This document shows positions 1-6,957 of a stretch of 19,431 nt of DNA, piece after piece. Source of the stretch: an uncultured Eubacteriales bacterium (GTDB lineage Bacteria; Bacillota; Clostridia; Oscillospirales; Oscillospiraceae). Made by a program: the position numbers and the translations under genes. The notes beneath the pieces were generated by a model, which worked only from the letters and a program-made list of their open reading frames with translations, searched no databases and was not told the DNA's origin. The stretch's first letter is position 1, and each line of letters begins with the position of its first letter. The stretch lies in assembly GCA_900553805.1 (NCBI GenBank), contig USEU01000040.1, forward strand, positions 1 to 19,431, given 5' to 3'.

Positions 1-55
1 AGAAGTGGGGCAATAAGACGGCTGCGGCTCGCAGACACAATTGCGCGGTGTTGCC
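1..55. repeat. Right end of MITE-like inverted-repeat element (copy 1, partial)
   Basis: This is the right-hand 55 bp of a short repeat whose only complete copy lies at 12491-12651. It matches that copy at 53 of 55 positions and ends in the same terminal sequence, AATTGCGCGGTGTTGCC, at 39-55. The left part is cut off by the window edge. The next three bases, CTA at 56-58, are the stop codon (TAG on the minus strand) of an open frame, so this copy also abuts the end of a reading frame. It encodes no transposase and would be moved in trans, if it still moves. Confidence 0.85.
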
Positions 56-200
56 CTAAAACGCGACCACATCTGCTTCATTGCCATTTTCCCGGATCAG
101 GCGAAGCAGGTCATCGGTCCGCATCCAGATGGTAGCGGTATTGTCATTGGGATGGACACCGATTTTTCCGCCTTGGAAGGCAACATCCATGTAGCAGATA
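56..200 (-). other. C-terminal reading-frame remnant of unknown origin, joined to a response-regulator fragment
   Basis: On the minus strand an open frame runs to a TAG stop at 56-58. Its last 45 or so residues read like genuine protein, for example GGKIGVHPNDNTATIW followed by TDDLLRLIRENGNEADVVAF. This frame differs from the response-regulator frame just upstream (144-314), and no start codon with a ribosome binding site serves it. It may be the end of another gene fused by deletion, or the frameshifted remainder of one gene. I do not recognise the family. Only the frame and the stop beside the repeat are seen; the fusion is inference. Confidence 0.3.
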
Positions 201-314
201 TTCCAGGGCATCCGCCCTATTATCCGCCGCATCCACGCAGTAGTTGTTCTTTTGCAGCATGGCGGTGAGCACCCGCCGCAGTGACACATCATCCTCGGCA
301 ATCAGAATTTTCAT
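144..314 (-). pseudogene. Truncated response regulator (receiver-domain N-terminus)
   Basis: The ATG at 314-312 has a strong AGGAGG site about 6 nt upstream. The product starts MKILIAEDDVSLRRVLTAML, the classic opening of an OmpR-type receiver domain, with the acidic EDD pocket at residues 7-9. Homology continues to about residue 42 (ADALEYLLHG), just before the segment that should carry the phospho-accepting aspartate. It then runs into unrelated sequence and stops at residue 56. The phosphorylation site, the rest of the receiver and the DNA-binding domain are all missing, so it cannot work as a response regulator. No histidine kinase is nearby. The most likely explanation is a deletion or frameshift next to the repeat at 1-55. 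Confidence 0.7.
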
Positions 315-456
315 CTGCTTTCCTCCTGCCTCTGTCGTTTGTCTGTGCACAGCATAACAGAGGGACCTTAATCGAAGCTCAAAATTCGAAAAATTACACA
401 CCCACTATACACAGAACACCGCACAGCCGCAAGCATGCCTTCCCGGCTGTACAGGA

Positions 457-483
457 AAAGAGCCGTCCGGCGGACGGCTCTTT
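457..483 (-). terminator. Rho-independent terminator of xylB
   Basis: A perfect 12-bp inverted repeat (AAAGAGCCGTCC at 457-468, GGACGGCTCTTT at 472-483) encloses a 3-nt loop, 5 nt beyond the xylB stop codon. On the minus strand the stem is GC-rich and ends in a short run of T. The A/T flanks pair on both sides, so it could also work weakly in the other direction. Confidence 0.85.
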
Positions 484-488
484 AAAAA

Positions 489-1961
489 TTACTGCTCCTG
501 AAGCTTGGCGAACAGGGGCTTGAGGGTGGGATAGATGTCGCGGAAGCGCTGGTACTGCTTTTCGTACCGGGCGGCGATCTCCGGGTCGGGCTGGACGGTC
601 TCGCGGACGGTGACCAGGGCGTCGGCGCAATCCTTTACGCTGCCGTATAGGCCGCAGCCCACCATGGCCAGCATGGCGCCGCCGTAGCCGGGGCCTTCCT
701 CAGTCTGGGGAATGTCCAGGGGCAGGTTCAGGACGTTGGCGAAGATCTTGCGCCACAGGGGGCTTTTCGCGCCGCCGCCGCAGACCTTGGAGCGCTCAAT
801 GTGGATGCCCAGGGACTTGGCCACCTCAAAGCTGTCCCGGATGGCGAAGGCCACGCCCTCCAGCACCGCCTGGACCATATCGGAGCGGGTGGTATCCATG
901 GTCATGCCCAGGAAGGTGGCGCGGGCGTTGGTATCGTTGATGGGGCTGCGCTCGCCCATCAGGTAGGGCAGGAAGAATACCCGATTGGTGCCCAGCTTCT
1001 CGTCGGTGATGTCTTTCTGCTCGGCGGGGTAATCCTTGGTTTTGAGGATCTCGTCACACAGCCACTTGTTGCAGCTGGCGGCGGAGAGCATGCAGCCCAT
1101 CAGATGGAAGCGCCCGTCGGCATGGGCAAAGGCATGCAGGCCGTTGGTATCGTCCACGCCGAATTTCTCGGAGGAGATGAACACGGTGCCGGAAGTGCCC
1201 AGGCTGATGTTGCACGCGCCGTCGCCCACGGTGCCGGTGCCCACGGCGGCGGCGGCATTGTCCCCCGCGCCCGCCACGACCTTAGCGGTCTTGGGCAGAC
1301 CGATATCAGCAGTGACATTGCCGATGACCTGGAAGCTCTCAAACAGCTTGGGCATCTGACCCTCGCTGACGCCGCAGATATCCAGCATCTCCCTGCTCCA
1401 GCACTTATGCTCCACATCCAGCAGCAGCATGCCGGAGGCGTCGGAGTAGTCGCAGGCATGGACGCCGGTGAGCTTATAGTTGATGAAATCCTTGGGCAGC
1501 ATGATCCGGCGGATGCGCCTGAAATTCTCCGGCTCGTTCTTCTGCACCCACAGGAGCTTGGGGGCGGTGAACCCGGCGAAGGCAATGTTAGCGGTGAGCT
1601 GGGACAGCTTTTTCTTGCCGATCACATTGTTGAGGTAGTCCACCTCCTTGTAGGTGCGGCCGTCGTTCCAGAGGATCGCGGGGCGGATCACCCGGTCGTC
1701 CTCGTCCAGAATGACCAAGCCGTGCATCTGGCCGCCGCAGCCCACACCGGCTACCTGGCTGACATCGATATCCCGGGTCAGCTCCTTCAGGCCGTCCTGC
1801 ACCGCCGCCCACCAGTCCTCGGGGTTCTGCTCGGACCAGCCGGGATGAGGGAAAAACAGGGGATAATCCCGGGAAACGGTGCCGCAGATCTTGCCGACGT
1901 CATCCACCAGCAGCAGCTTGACGGCGGATGTGCCCAGGTCAATACCGATAAAATACTGCAT
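489..1961 (-). CDS. xylB: Xylulokinase
   Basis: This FGGY-family sugar kinase (490 residues, the usual length) phosphorylates D-xylulose to D-xylulose 5-phosphate in the cytoplasm, feeding xylose into the pentose phosphate pathway. The N-terminal ATP-binding motif GIDLGTSAVK is at residues 6-15. The xylulose-binding QMHG motif is at 78-81, ILWNDGRT at 96-103, the catalytic aspartate motif GAGDNAAAAVGTG at 231-243, and the second-domain motif SLGTSGTVF at 253-261. The C-terminal GGGAKSPLW is also present. The ATG is preceded by GGAGG at a good distance. The gene stands alone with its own terminator. The AraC-family regulator upstream on the same strand is a candidate regulator. No xylose isomerase lies in the window. 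The QMHG motif favours xylulokinase over ribulokinase or gluconokinase. Confidence 0.93.
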   Translation of the reverse strand: MQYFIGIDLGTSAVKLLLVDDVGKICGTVSRDYPLFFPHPGWSEQNPEDWWAAVQDGLKELTRDIDVSQVAGVGCGGQMHGLVILDEDDRVIRPAILWNDGRTYKEVDYLNNVIGKKKLSQLTANIAFAGFTAPKLLWVQKNEPENFRRIRRIMLPKDFINYKLTGVHACDYSDASGMLLLDVEHKCWSREMLDICGVSEGQMPKLFESFQVIGNVTADIGLPKTAKVVAGAGDNAAAAVGTGTVGDGACNISLGTSGTVFISSEKFGVDDTNGLHAFAHADGRFHLMGCMLSAASCNKWLCDEILKTKDYPAEQKDITDEKLGTNRVFFLPYLMGERSPINDTNARATFLGMTMDTTRSDMVQAVLEGVAFAIRDSFEVAKSLGIHIERSKVCGGGAKSPLWRKIFANVLNLPLDIPQTEEGPGYGGAMLAMVGCGLYGSVKDCADALVTVRETVQPDPEIAARYEKQYQRFRDIYPTLKPLFAKLQEQ

Positions 1962-2000
1962 GAAAATTCCTCCTTCAATTTAAGTGCAGTTTATGCTCTC

Positions 2001-2029
2001 AGTTTAATACAGGTTTGCTGCCGCGGCAA
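2001..2029 (-). promoter_or_regulatory. Putative xylB promoter with overlapping palindrome
   Basis: On the minus strand TTGCCG (2029-2024) and TAAACT (2006-2001) are separated by 17 nt, a reasonable but not strong sigma-70/SigA match (4 of 6 in each box), about 40 nt upstream of the xylB start. The perfect 10-bp palindrome TGCCGCGGCA (2019-2028) overlaps the -35 box and could be an operator. The function is inferred from position only. Confidence 0.35.
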
Positions 2030-2106
2030 GTAACTGTTTCCGCTTTTTATTAGACAATTTTGCTCTTTTGCGTTTTTTCGGCATATCGTCCATTTTCGCG
2101 GCGGCG

Positions 2107-2123
2107 GAATTGTGCAACAATTC
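2107..2123. other. Short perfect hairpin at the end of the AraC-family gene
   Basis: GAATTGT (2107-2113) and ACAATTC (2117-2123) form a 7-bp perfect inverted repeat with a 3-nt loop, overlapping the stop codon of the regulator gene. No T-run follows directly on the minus strand, so it is not a classical terminator. It may be a weak 3' end stabiliser or mean nothing. Confidence 0.3.
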
Positions 2124-3033
2124 AGCGGCGCAGCGCGGCAATAATGGCCTTGCTCTGGTCGTCGGTATAAAAACGCTCCAAAGAATGGATACTATGGTGG
2201 ATCACTGCATTTTCCGGCTTTTTCAAAGAAAGCTTGTATTGCTCCGGGGTCATACCGAACTGCTTTTTAAAGGCGGCGGAGAAATAGCGGTAGTCGGAAA
2301 AGCCCGAGGCCATGCATACGGCGGTGAGCTTCTCCTCTCCCCCGGAGATCAGCTTGCAGGCGCAGTTGACCCGAACGGAATTGACATACTCCTGGAAGCT
2401 CTGGTTCAGGGTGCTTTTGATGAAATGGGACAGGTAGCTCATGGAGAAGCCCTCGGACGCGGCAAAGTCTGACAGGCGAATTTTATGCATGTAGTTCTCA
2501 TCCACAAAGCGGATGAGGGAGGCCAGGCGCTTGTTGCGCTTCTCCTGGCTGATCAGCTCCTCCCGGGTGATCGCCCGGACGGGGATGCCGCAAAGGATCT
2601 CATGGAACACCAGGCATGTCCGGCCGATGCACAGCAGCGAGCTGTACGGCTCCTGACTCAGGTAGGCGTCCGCGATCTCCAGCATGGCTGTGCGGACCCG
2701 CTCCGCCCCATCCCCCAGGTAGGGGTTCAGCAGGATATCCTCCACCACCAGGTCGCTGTCCAGCCGGAGCAGCTCCGGCGACACCTGGAGGCACAGGAAG
2801 GTGCACTTCTCGTCGATCATGTGCAGCTCGTGGGGCTCATTGGGCTGGAACAGGAGCAAACTTCCCTTCTCCGCCCGGAAGCTTCCGCCGCCCCGGCTGA
2901 CGGTCAGCGGATGATCCAGCAGCCACATCAGCTCCCACTCCGGGTGAAAATGAGGCGTACGGTAATCCACCGTGTTAAAAAAGGCGGTAAGCCCGGGGAT
3001 ACGCTCGTGGCGAATGATCTCCAGTTCGTTCAT
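2122..3033 (-). CDS. AraC-family transcriptional regulator with cupin sensor domain
   Basis: This 303-residue protein has the usual AraC/XylS layout. The N-terminal cupin-like effector domain carries the histidines of TPHFHPEWEL (residues 26-35) and FQPNEPHELH (62-71). The C-terminal double helix-turn-helix domain (about 168-270) has helix one at IRLSDFAASEGFSMSYLSHF and the family signature SDYRYFSAAFKKQFGMTPEQYK at 246-267. It would bind DNA and switch on, or less often repress, sugar genes. It lies upstream of xylB on the same strand, with 160 nt between the two, and a pentose role is a reasonable inference. The effector cannot be read from sequence. The ATG has a GAGGGGAG ribosome binding site. 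Its promoter region is shared with the divergent sufC operon, but a functional link is not implied. Confidence 0.88.
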   Translation of the reverse strand: MNELEIIRHERIPGLTAFFNTVDYRTPHFHPEWELMWLLDHPLTVSRGGGSFRAEKGSLLLFQPNEPHELHMIDEKCTFLCLQVSPELLRLDSDLVVEDILLNPYLGDGAERVRTAMLEIADAYLSQEPYSSLLCIGRTCLVFHEILCGIPVRAITREELISQEKRNKRLASLIRFVDENYMHKIRLSDFAASEGFSMSYLSHFIKSTLNQSFQEYVNSVRVNCACKLISGGEEKLTAVCMASGFSDYRYFSAAFKKQFGMTPEQYKLSLKKPENAVIHHSIHSLERFYTDDQSKAIIAALRR

Positions 3034-3100
3034 GCTTCTCCCCTCTTTTTGCGTTCTTCTGCGGCGCAGGACGATTTTTCATTCCTACGGCGTTTTTTAT

Positions 3101-3129
3101 ATCATACCACAGCCGTTTTTCCCGCGCAA
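3101..3129 (-). promoter_or_regulatory. Promoter of the AraC-family gene
   Basis: On the minus strand TTGCGC (3129-3124) and TATGAT (3106-3101) are separated by exactly 17 nt, about 70 nt upstream of the ATG at 3033. The -10 box matches the consensus at 5 of 6 positions. Confidence 0.6.
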
Positions 3130-3138
3130 CCGCATTTT

Positions 3139-3166
3139 GGAAAAGTTTCCCGCAAATTTCCGAAAT
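3139..3166. promoter_or_regulatory. Two short palindromes between divergent promoters
   Basis: GGAAA-AG-TTTCC (3139-3150) and ATTTC-C-GAAAT (3156-3166) are adjacent inverted repeats. They lie exactly between the leftward AraC-gene promoter (3101-3129) and the rightward sufC promoter (3171-3199). Their position suits an operator that acts on one or both promoters. The arms are only 5 bp and AT-rich, so chance is possible. Confidence 0.35.
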
Positions 3167-3170
3167 ATGG

Positions 3171-3199
3171 TTGAATCCGTCGGAAAAATGGTGTAGAAT
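3171..3199 (+). promoter_or_regulatory. Promoter of the sufC/sufB-like operon
   Basis: TTGAAT (3171-3176) and TAGAAT (3194-3199) are spaced by 17 nt, about 45 nt upstream of the sufC start. Both are good matches to a housekeeping promoter. The bases after the -10 box (TAGAATGTGG) are the same as in the pentose-operon promoter at 6895. Confidence 0.7.
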
Positions 3200-3243
3200 G
3201 TGGGTTTGGAAAGTGTTATGACATTTTGGGAGGAAAACACCAT

Positions 3244-3981
3244 ATGCTTCAAATAAAGGATCTGACCTTTGACGTCACTGAGGAAAAGGGTCAGAAGGAG
3301 ATCATCAAGGGGCTGAACCTGAATGTGGACGAGGGAAAGTTCATCGTCATCACCGGCCCCAACGGCAGCGGCAAATCCACCCTGGCCAAGCTGATCGCGG
3401 GCATCGAACATCCCACCAGCGGCCGGATCTTCTTTGACGGGGCGGATATCACCGAGCTGTCCATCACCGAGCGGGCCAACCTGGGCATCAGCTTTGCCTT
3501 CCAGCAGCCCGTCCGCTTCAAGGGCATCACCGTGCTGGATCTGCTGCGGCTGGCCGCCAAGAAGCGTCTGAGCGTGGGCGAGGCCTGCAACTACCTTTCT
3601 GAGGTAGGGCTGTGCGCAAAGGATTATGTAAATCGTGAGGTCAACGCCTCCCTGTCCGGCGGTGAGCTGAAGCGCATCGAGATCGCCACCGTATTGGCTC
3701 GTGGCACCCGGCTTTCCATCTTCGATGAGCCGGAGGCAGGCATCGACCTGTGGAGTTTCCAGAGCCTGATCAAGGTGTTCCGCCACATGCGCGACACCAT
3801 CCACGGCTCCATTATCATCATTTCCCACCAGGAGCGGATTTTGGACATTGCCGATGAGATCGTGGTGCTCTCCGGCGGCGGCATCAGTGCCCAGGGCTCC
3901 AAAGAGGAGATCATGCCGGAGCTGCTGCGCAGCGCCGACGTGGCCCGCGGCTGCGCCAAGATCGAAGAGGGAGGGCTGTAA
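3244..3981 (+). CDS. sufC: SufC-like ABC ATPase of a minimal Fe-S cluster assembly system (SmsC)
   Basis: This cytoplasmic ATPase (245 residues, usual SufC length) powers the SUF-type scaffold that assembles iron-sulfur clusters. Walker A is GPNGSGKST (38-46), the Q-loop FAFQQPV (84-90), the ABC signature LSGGELKR (137-144), Walker B LSIFDEPEAGID (157-168) and the H-loop histidine H195. The GID sequence after Walker B is typical of SufC rather than of transport ATPases, and no transporter membrane gene is nearby. I chose ATG at 3244 because GGGAGG lies 10 nt upstream; a TTG six codons earlier is in frame but would place that site inside the gene. The next gene begins 2 nt after the stop, so the pair is co-translated. 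No sufS, sufU or sufD is present, fitting the two-gene SMS arrangement of anaerobes. Confidence 0.9.
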   Translation: MLQIKDLTFDVTEEKGQKEIIKGLNLNVDEGKFIVITGPNGSGKSTLAKLIAGIEHPTSGRIFFDGADITELSITERANLGISFAFQQPVRFKGITVLDLLRLAAKKRLSVGEACNYLSEVGLCAKDYVNREVNASLSGGELKRIEIATVLARGTRLSIFDEPEAGIDLWSFQSLIKVFRHMRDTIHGSIIIISHQERILDIADEIVVLSGGGISAQGSKEEIMPELLRSADVARGCAKIEEGGL

Positions 3982-3983
3982 TC

Positions 3984-4907
3984 ATGGCACTTGACGAAAT
4001 TCAGATGCACATTCTCCAGGAGGTCGCCGATCTGCACACCATCCCGGAGGGGGCCTACAACATCCGCTCCAATGGCGCGCTGGCGGGGCGGAACACCACC
4101 GCCAATATTGACATCGTGTCCAAACCCGACGGCAGCGGCATTGATATCCACATCAAGCCCGGCACCAAGAACGAGAGCGTCCACATCCCCGTGGTACTGA
4201 GCCAGAGCGGCCTGAAGGATCTGGTATACAATGATTTCTTCGTGGGCGAGGGCGCGGATGTGGTGATCGTGGCCGGGTGCGGCATCCACAACTGCGGCAA
4301 CCAGGATTCCCAGCACGACGGCGTGCACCGCTTCTTCGTGGAGAAGAACGCGAAGGTCAAATACGTGGAGAAGCACTACGGCGAGGGCGATGGCACCGGC
4401 AAGCGCATCCTGAACCCGGTGACCGAGGTGCACCTGGGCGAGGGCAGCGCCATGGAAATGGAAATGGTGCAGATCAAAGGCGTGGACTCCACCGTCCGCA
4501 CCACCCATGCCGACGTGGCCGCCGGGGCCTCCCTGGTGGTGCGGGAGCGGCTGATGACCCACGGCGAGCAGAAGGCGGAGAGCATCTACGTCACCGAGTT
4601 GAACGGCGACGGCTCCCGGGCGGACGTGGTGTCCCGCAGCGTGGCGAAGGACAGCTCCTATCAGAAATTCGACTCCCGCATCACCGGCAACGCCGCCTGC
4701 ACCGGCCACACGGAATGCGATGCCATCATTATGGGCAACGCCCGCATCCTGGCCGTCCCCCAGCTGGAGGCCAACAACATTGACGCTGCCCTGATCCACG
4801 AGGCCGCCATCGGCAAGATCGCCGGTGAGCAGATCATCAAGCTTATGACCCTGGGCCTGACAGAGCAGGAAGCAGAAGAACAGATCGTCAGCGGATTTTT
4901 GAAATAA
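3984..4907 (+). CDS. Short SufB/SufD-like scaffold protein (SmsB-type)
   Basis: This SufBD-superfamily protein has 307 residues, well below E. coli SufB (about 495) and SufD (about 423). It is predicted to be the scaffold partner of the SufC-like ATPase on which Fe-S clusters are built. The superfamily's C-terminal core is clear: the motif IHEAAIGKI at 271-279, then the helix GLTEQEAEEQIVSGFLK at 291-307, which is also how SufB and SufD end. Cysteines are at 99, 104, 239 and 245, and the first two sit in GCGIHNCG, so they could hold a cluster. The long SufB N-terminal region is absent. The gene starts 2 nt after sufC and ends before a terminator, so the operon has only these two genes. Short SufB-like proteins paired with SufC define the SMS system; that assignment rests on family knowledge plus the operon. 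Confidence 0.87.
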   Translation: MALDEIQMHILQEVADLHTIPEGAYNIRSNGALAGRNTTANIDIVSKPDGSGIDIHIKPGTKNESVHIPVVLSQSGLKDLVYNDFFVGEGADVVIVAGCGIHNCGNQDSQHDGVHRFFVEKNAKVKYVEKHYGEGDGTGKRILNPVTEVHLGEGSAMEMEMVQIKGVDSTVRTTHADVAAGASLVVRERLMTHGEQKAESIYVTELNGDGSRADVVSRSVAKDSSYQKFDSRITGNAACTGHTECDAIIMGNARILAVPQLEANNIDAALIHEAAIGKIAGEQIIKLMTLGLTEQEAEEQIVSGFLK

Positions 4908-4923
4908 TTGGATATACGCAAGC

Positions 4924-4953
4924 GGGCACCCGGTCTCGGGTGCCCCACTTTTT
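4924..4953 (+). terminator. Rho-independent terminator of the sufC/sufB-like operon
   Basis: A 9-bp perfect stem, GGGCACCCG (4924-4932) and CGGGTGCCC (4937-4945), has a GTCT loop and is followed by CAC and five T (4949-4953), starting 16 nt after the stop codon. The T-run overlaps the last bases of the converging gene. Confidence 0.88.
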
Positions 4954-6313
4954 ACGCTTCCATAATCCAAAGATTTTGACTTTCTGCAAGTTTTACTGTG
5001 TATTTCCCGTTGTACTCCACAGACCGATCAGACATTGCATCCAGTGTGACTTCTTCCCGCATATTGGTGGGAATGCCATAAAGCGGGAGCGGAATCAACA
5101 CGGAACCAATCATCTTTTCCTCCATCCAGATTTCCCCGCTCAGTACTCCGTCCACAACCATGATTATCTCTTCCGGCGCACTCAGCGCAAAGGGGCGCTT
5201 AATGGAAATGGGGAGCTCGATATGCAGAACCCCTGTTTCGGATTTTTCAATCCTTGCCCTTCCGATTTTCAGGTTGGAAAAGATTTCATCCGCAGTGGGA
5301 TTTTGCAGCGTAACCTTTTTCTCCGCTTCGCTCACCTTTTTCTGAATCTCGCTTCGTTCTGATTCCAGTTCACAAATGTCATTGTTAAGCCCAAAGGAGC
5401 CGCGAAGCGCGATGGCGGACGCCTCCCGCATGGACTGATTATACTGCTGAATCTTCCGATTGTTTTCTATCGTTTGAGAGGCGGCAATTACGCCTGCTGC
5501 CGGCCCAGCAATTCCCTCGGCAATTCCGCCGGAGAGCCCCCAGCTCGCCTCTTTCTGCTGCGCGGCAAAGTAAAACTGCCCCAACTGCCGCATTGCCTCC
5601 TGCCCCTGTTTCTTTTTCGTGATGCGGGTCTGGCAATCGCTTTCCAGGTTTTGCAGCATTTTAATCCGCTTCTGGTTGCCGGTCAGACCGGAAATCTCCG
5701 CAACCCGCTGAAAAAATCTTGCTTCGTCCTCGTTGGGCGTGGCATTGCGCGGTGCTTTGGAGGCTTCCAACCGGGCTTTTTCGCTCGCTTTCGCCTGTGC
5801 CTCTCCATCACGAAAACACCTTTCGAAATAATCCGGGCTCAAGTACAATGTGCGGTTTTCCGGCAAAATTCCTTCATCATTCAGCATGTCATTGATAATT
5901 TGTTTTGCCTTTGCCTGGCTGAATTCATCATTAAAAGATGTGATATGCGCTTCTTTGCAGGCGTTGTAGAATTTTTCTGCCGAAATTTCCAGCGTTCCTT
6001 TTTGAGCCAGCGCATTTTTCTCGTTCTGCCTTTTTTGCCTTTCCGCGTTCTCCTTGCGTTTTGCCTGTATGCACTGCTTGCGTTCCTTTATTTTCTTTGC
6101 GCATTTCCGTGCCAGGTGCGCAAACCCGGCAGTAAAGGCGGCACAGCAAAATGCAATGAGGCAAAGCTCGCCGTCCCCTCCATTTGCAATCATCTCCCGC
6201 ACCGACCAAACAATGCCCAATGCCGACAGACACATTGCTATGATATGCAGTGTCATTTTTGTTTCAATCCACTGTATCTCTTCGTCTTCCCCAACCATCC
6301 ATTGTTCATCCAT
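4952..6313 (-). CDS. Unrecognised two-pass membrane protein with coiled coils
   Basis: I do not recognise this 453-residue family. Two hydrophobic segments near the N-terminus (about 20-38 and 50-69) predict a membrane anchor with both ends on the same side. A strongly charged Lys/Glu/Arg/Gln stretch (70-105) follows and is probably coiled coil. The middle holds more helical, Ala/Lys/Glu-rich sequence (165-240). A small glycine-rich hydrophobic segment (259-278) has GxxxG-like spacing. A second coiled coil covers about 312-337. The last 110 residues look beta-rich and have three Trp. There is no signal peptide, nucleotide-binding motif or catalytic signature. Its composition is more AT-rich and Lys-rich than its neighbours. 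The ribosome binding site before the ATG at 6313 is weak (AGAAAG). It diverges from a small HTH regulator 200 nt away, which may control it. The function is unknown. Confidence 0.75.
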   Translation of the reverse strand: MDEQWMVGEDEEIQWIETKMTLHIIAMCLSALGIVWSVREMIANGGDGELCLIAFCCAAFTAGFAHLARKCAKKIKERKQCIQAKRKENAERQKRQNEKNALAQKGTLEISAEKFYNACKEAHITSFNDEFSQAKAKQIINDMLNDEGILPENRTLYLSPDYFERCFRDGEAQAKASEKARLEASKAPRNATPNEDEARFFQRVAEISGLTGNQKRIKMLQNLESDCQTRITKKKQGQEAMRQLGQFYFAAQQKEASWGLSGGIAEGIAGPAAGVIAASQTIENNRKIQQYNQSMREASAIALRGSFGLNNDICELESERSEIQKKVSEAEKKVTLQNPTADEIFSNLKIGRARIEKSETGVLHIELPISIKRPFALSAPEEIIMVVDGVLSGEIWMEEKMIGSVLIPLPLYGIPTNMREEVTLDAMSDRSVEYNGKYTVKLAESQNLWIMEA

Positions 6314-6513
6314 GCGTAAACACTTCTTTCTGATATGCCCCCAGTTTTCTGAGTGCTGTTATTTGAACTGAATCATTACCGAAAGGAATCTTTTTCCTTC
6401 GACAAGCCAATTATTGCGCAACTTTTGCAGCGTGTCAAGTCGGAAACATATCTTTTTACGTTGCCGCTTCTGAGGAATCCAGCCGCTATACTTTATAGCA
6501 AGGAGTGAAGGCT

Positions 6514-6741
6514 ATGCAGGAGCAGCAGCGGGAAAAGTTTAGATTTCTTGGTTTGAATATCGCCTACTACCGCAAGGAAAAAGGACTTTCCCAAAGTCAG
6601 CTTGCGGAGCTGGTCAACGTCAGCAGAACCCACATGAGCCGGATCGAAACGGCGGACTGTGCGGTCTCGCTGGATGTGGTGTTTGATATCTGCGACGCGC
6701 TGAATGTACGGCCTGCCCGGCTCTTTGATTTCAGAGAATAA
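6514..6741 (+). CDS. Small XRE-type HTH transcriptional regulator
   Basis: This 75-residue protein is essentially one Cro/C1 (XRE) helix-turn-helix domain, spanning residues 13-70. Helices 2 and 3 read LSQSQLAELVNVSRTHMSRIE, broken here as LSQSQLAELV then NVSRTHMSRIE, and the family's closing pattern appears as ICDALNVRPARLFDF. It has no effector or catalytic domain. The ATG at 6514 has AAGGAG 8 nt upstream; a GTG three codons earlier overlaps that site and is unlikely. A TATACT box lies at 6487-6492, but I see no well-spaced -35. It is followed directly by a strong terminator, so it is monocistronic. It probably regulates itself and possibly the divergent membrane-protein gene. Confidence 0.85.
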   Translation: MQEQQREKFRFLGLNIAYYRKEKGLSQSQLAELVNVSRTHMSRIETADCAVSLDVVFDICDALNVRPARLFDFRE

Positions 6742-6745
6742 GCGC

Positions 6746-6792
6746 AAAACCATCCGGGTCCCCCCACTCAAGGGGATCGCCCGGATGGTTTT
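6746..6792 (+). terminator. Rho-independent terminator of the HTH gene
   Basis: AAAACCATCCGGG (6746-6758) pairs perfectly with CCCGGATGGTTTT (6780-6792). The 21-nt loop can pair further (CCCC with GGGG). It starts 4 nt after the stop codon. With A and T tails on both sides it may work in either direction. Confidence 0.85.
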
Positions 6793-6871
6793 CTTTCCCG
6801 CTTTTTCCATTCTGGTTTTGACGCGCAGGAAAAAATCAGAATTCCTTTGTTTATATTTTTCGTGAATCGAA

Positions 6872-6900
6872 TTGCATTTTCGTTGGGTGTATGGTAGAAT
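6872..6900 (+). promoter_or_regulatory. Promoter of the FGGY kinase-araD operon
   Basis: TTGCAT (6872-6877) and TAGAAT (6895-6900) are separated by 17 nt and lie about 57 nt upstream of the kinase start. I see no obvious AraR-type operator. The -10 region (TAGAATGTGG) is identical to that of the sufC promoter. Confidence 0.65.
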
Positions 6901-6957
6901 GTGGCTGTGAAAGCAGGAACGCGCGCAGGCGCGATCTCAACTGGAAGGAGAACGATC

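Noticed and set aside
801..2033. Long plus-strand open frame opposite xylB (410 codons)
   Set aside because: It is rich in Gly/Ala/His, has no ribosome binding site or domain signature, and mirrors the codon pattern of the real kinase gene.
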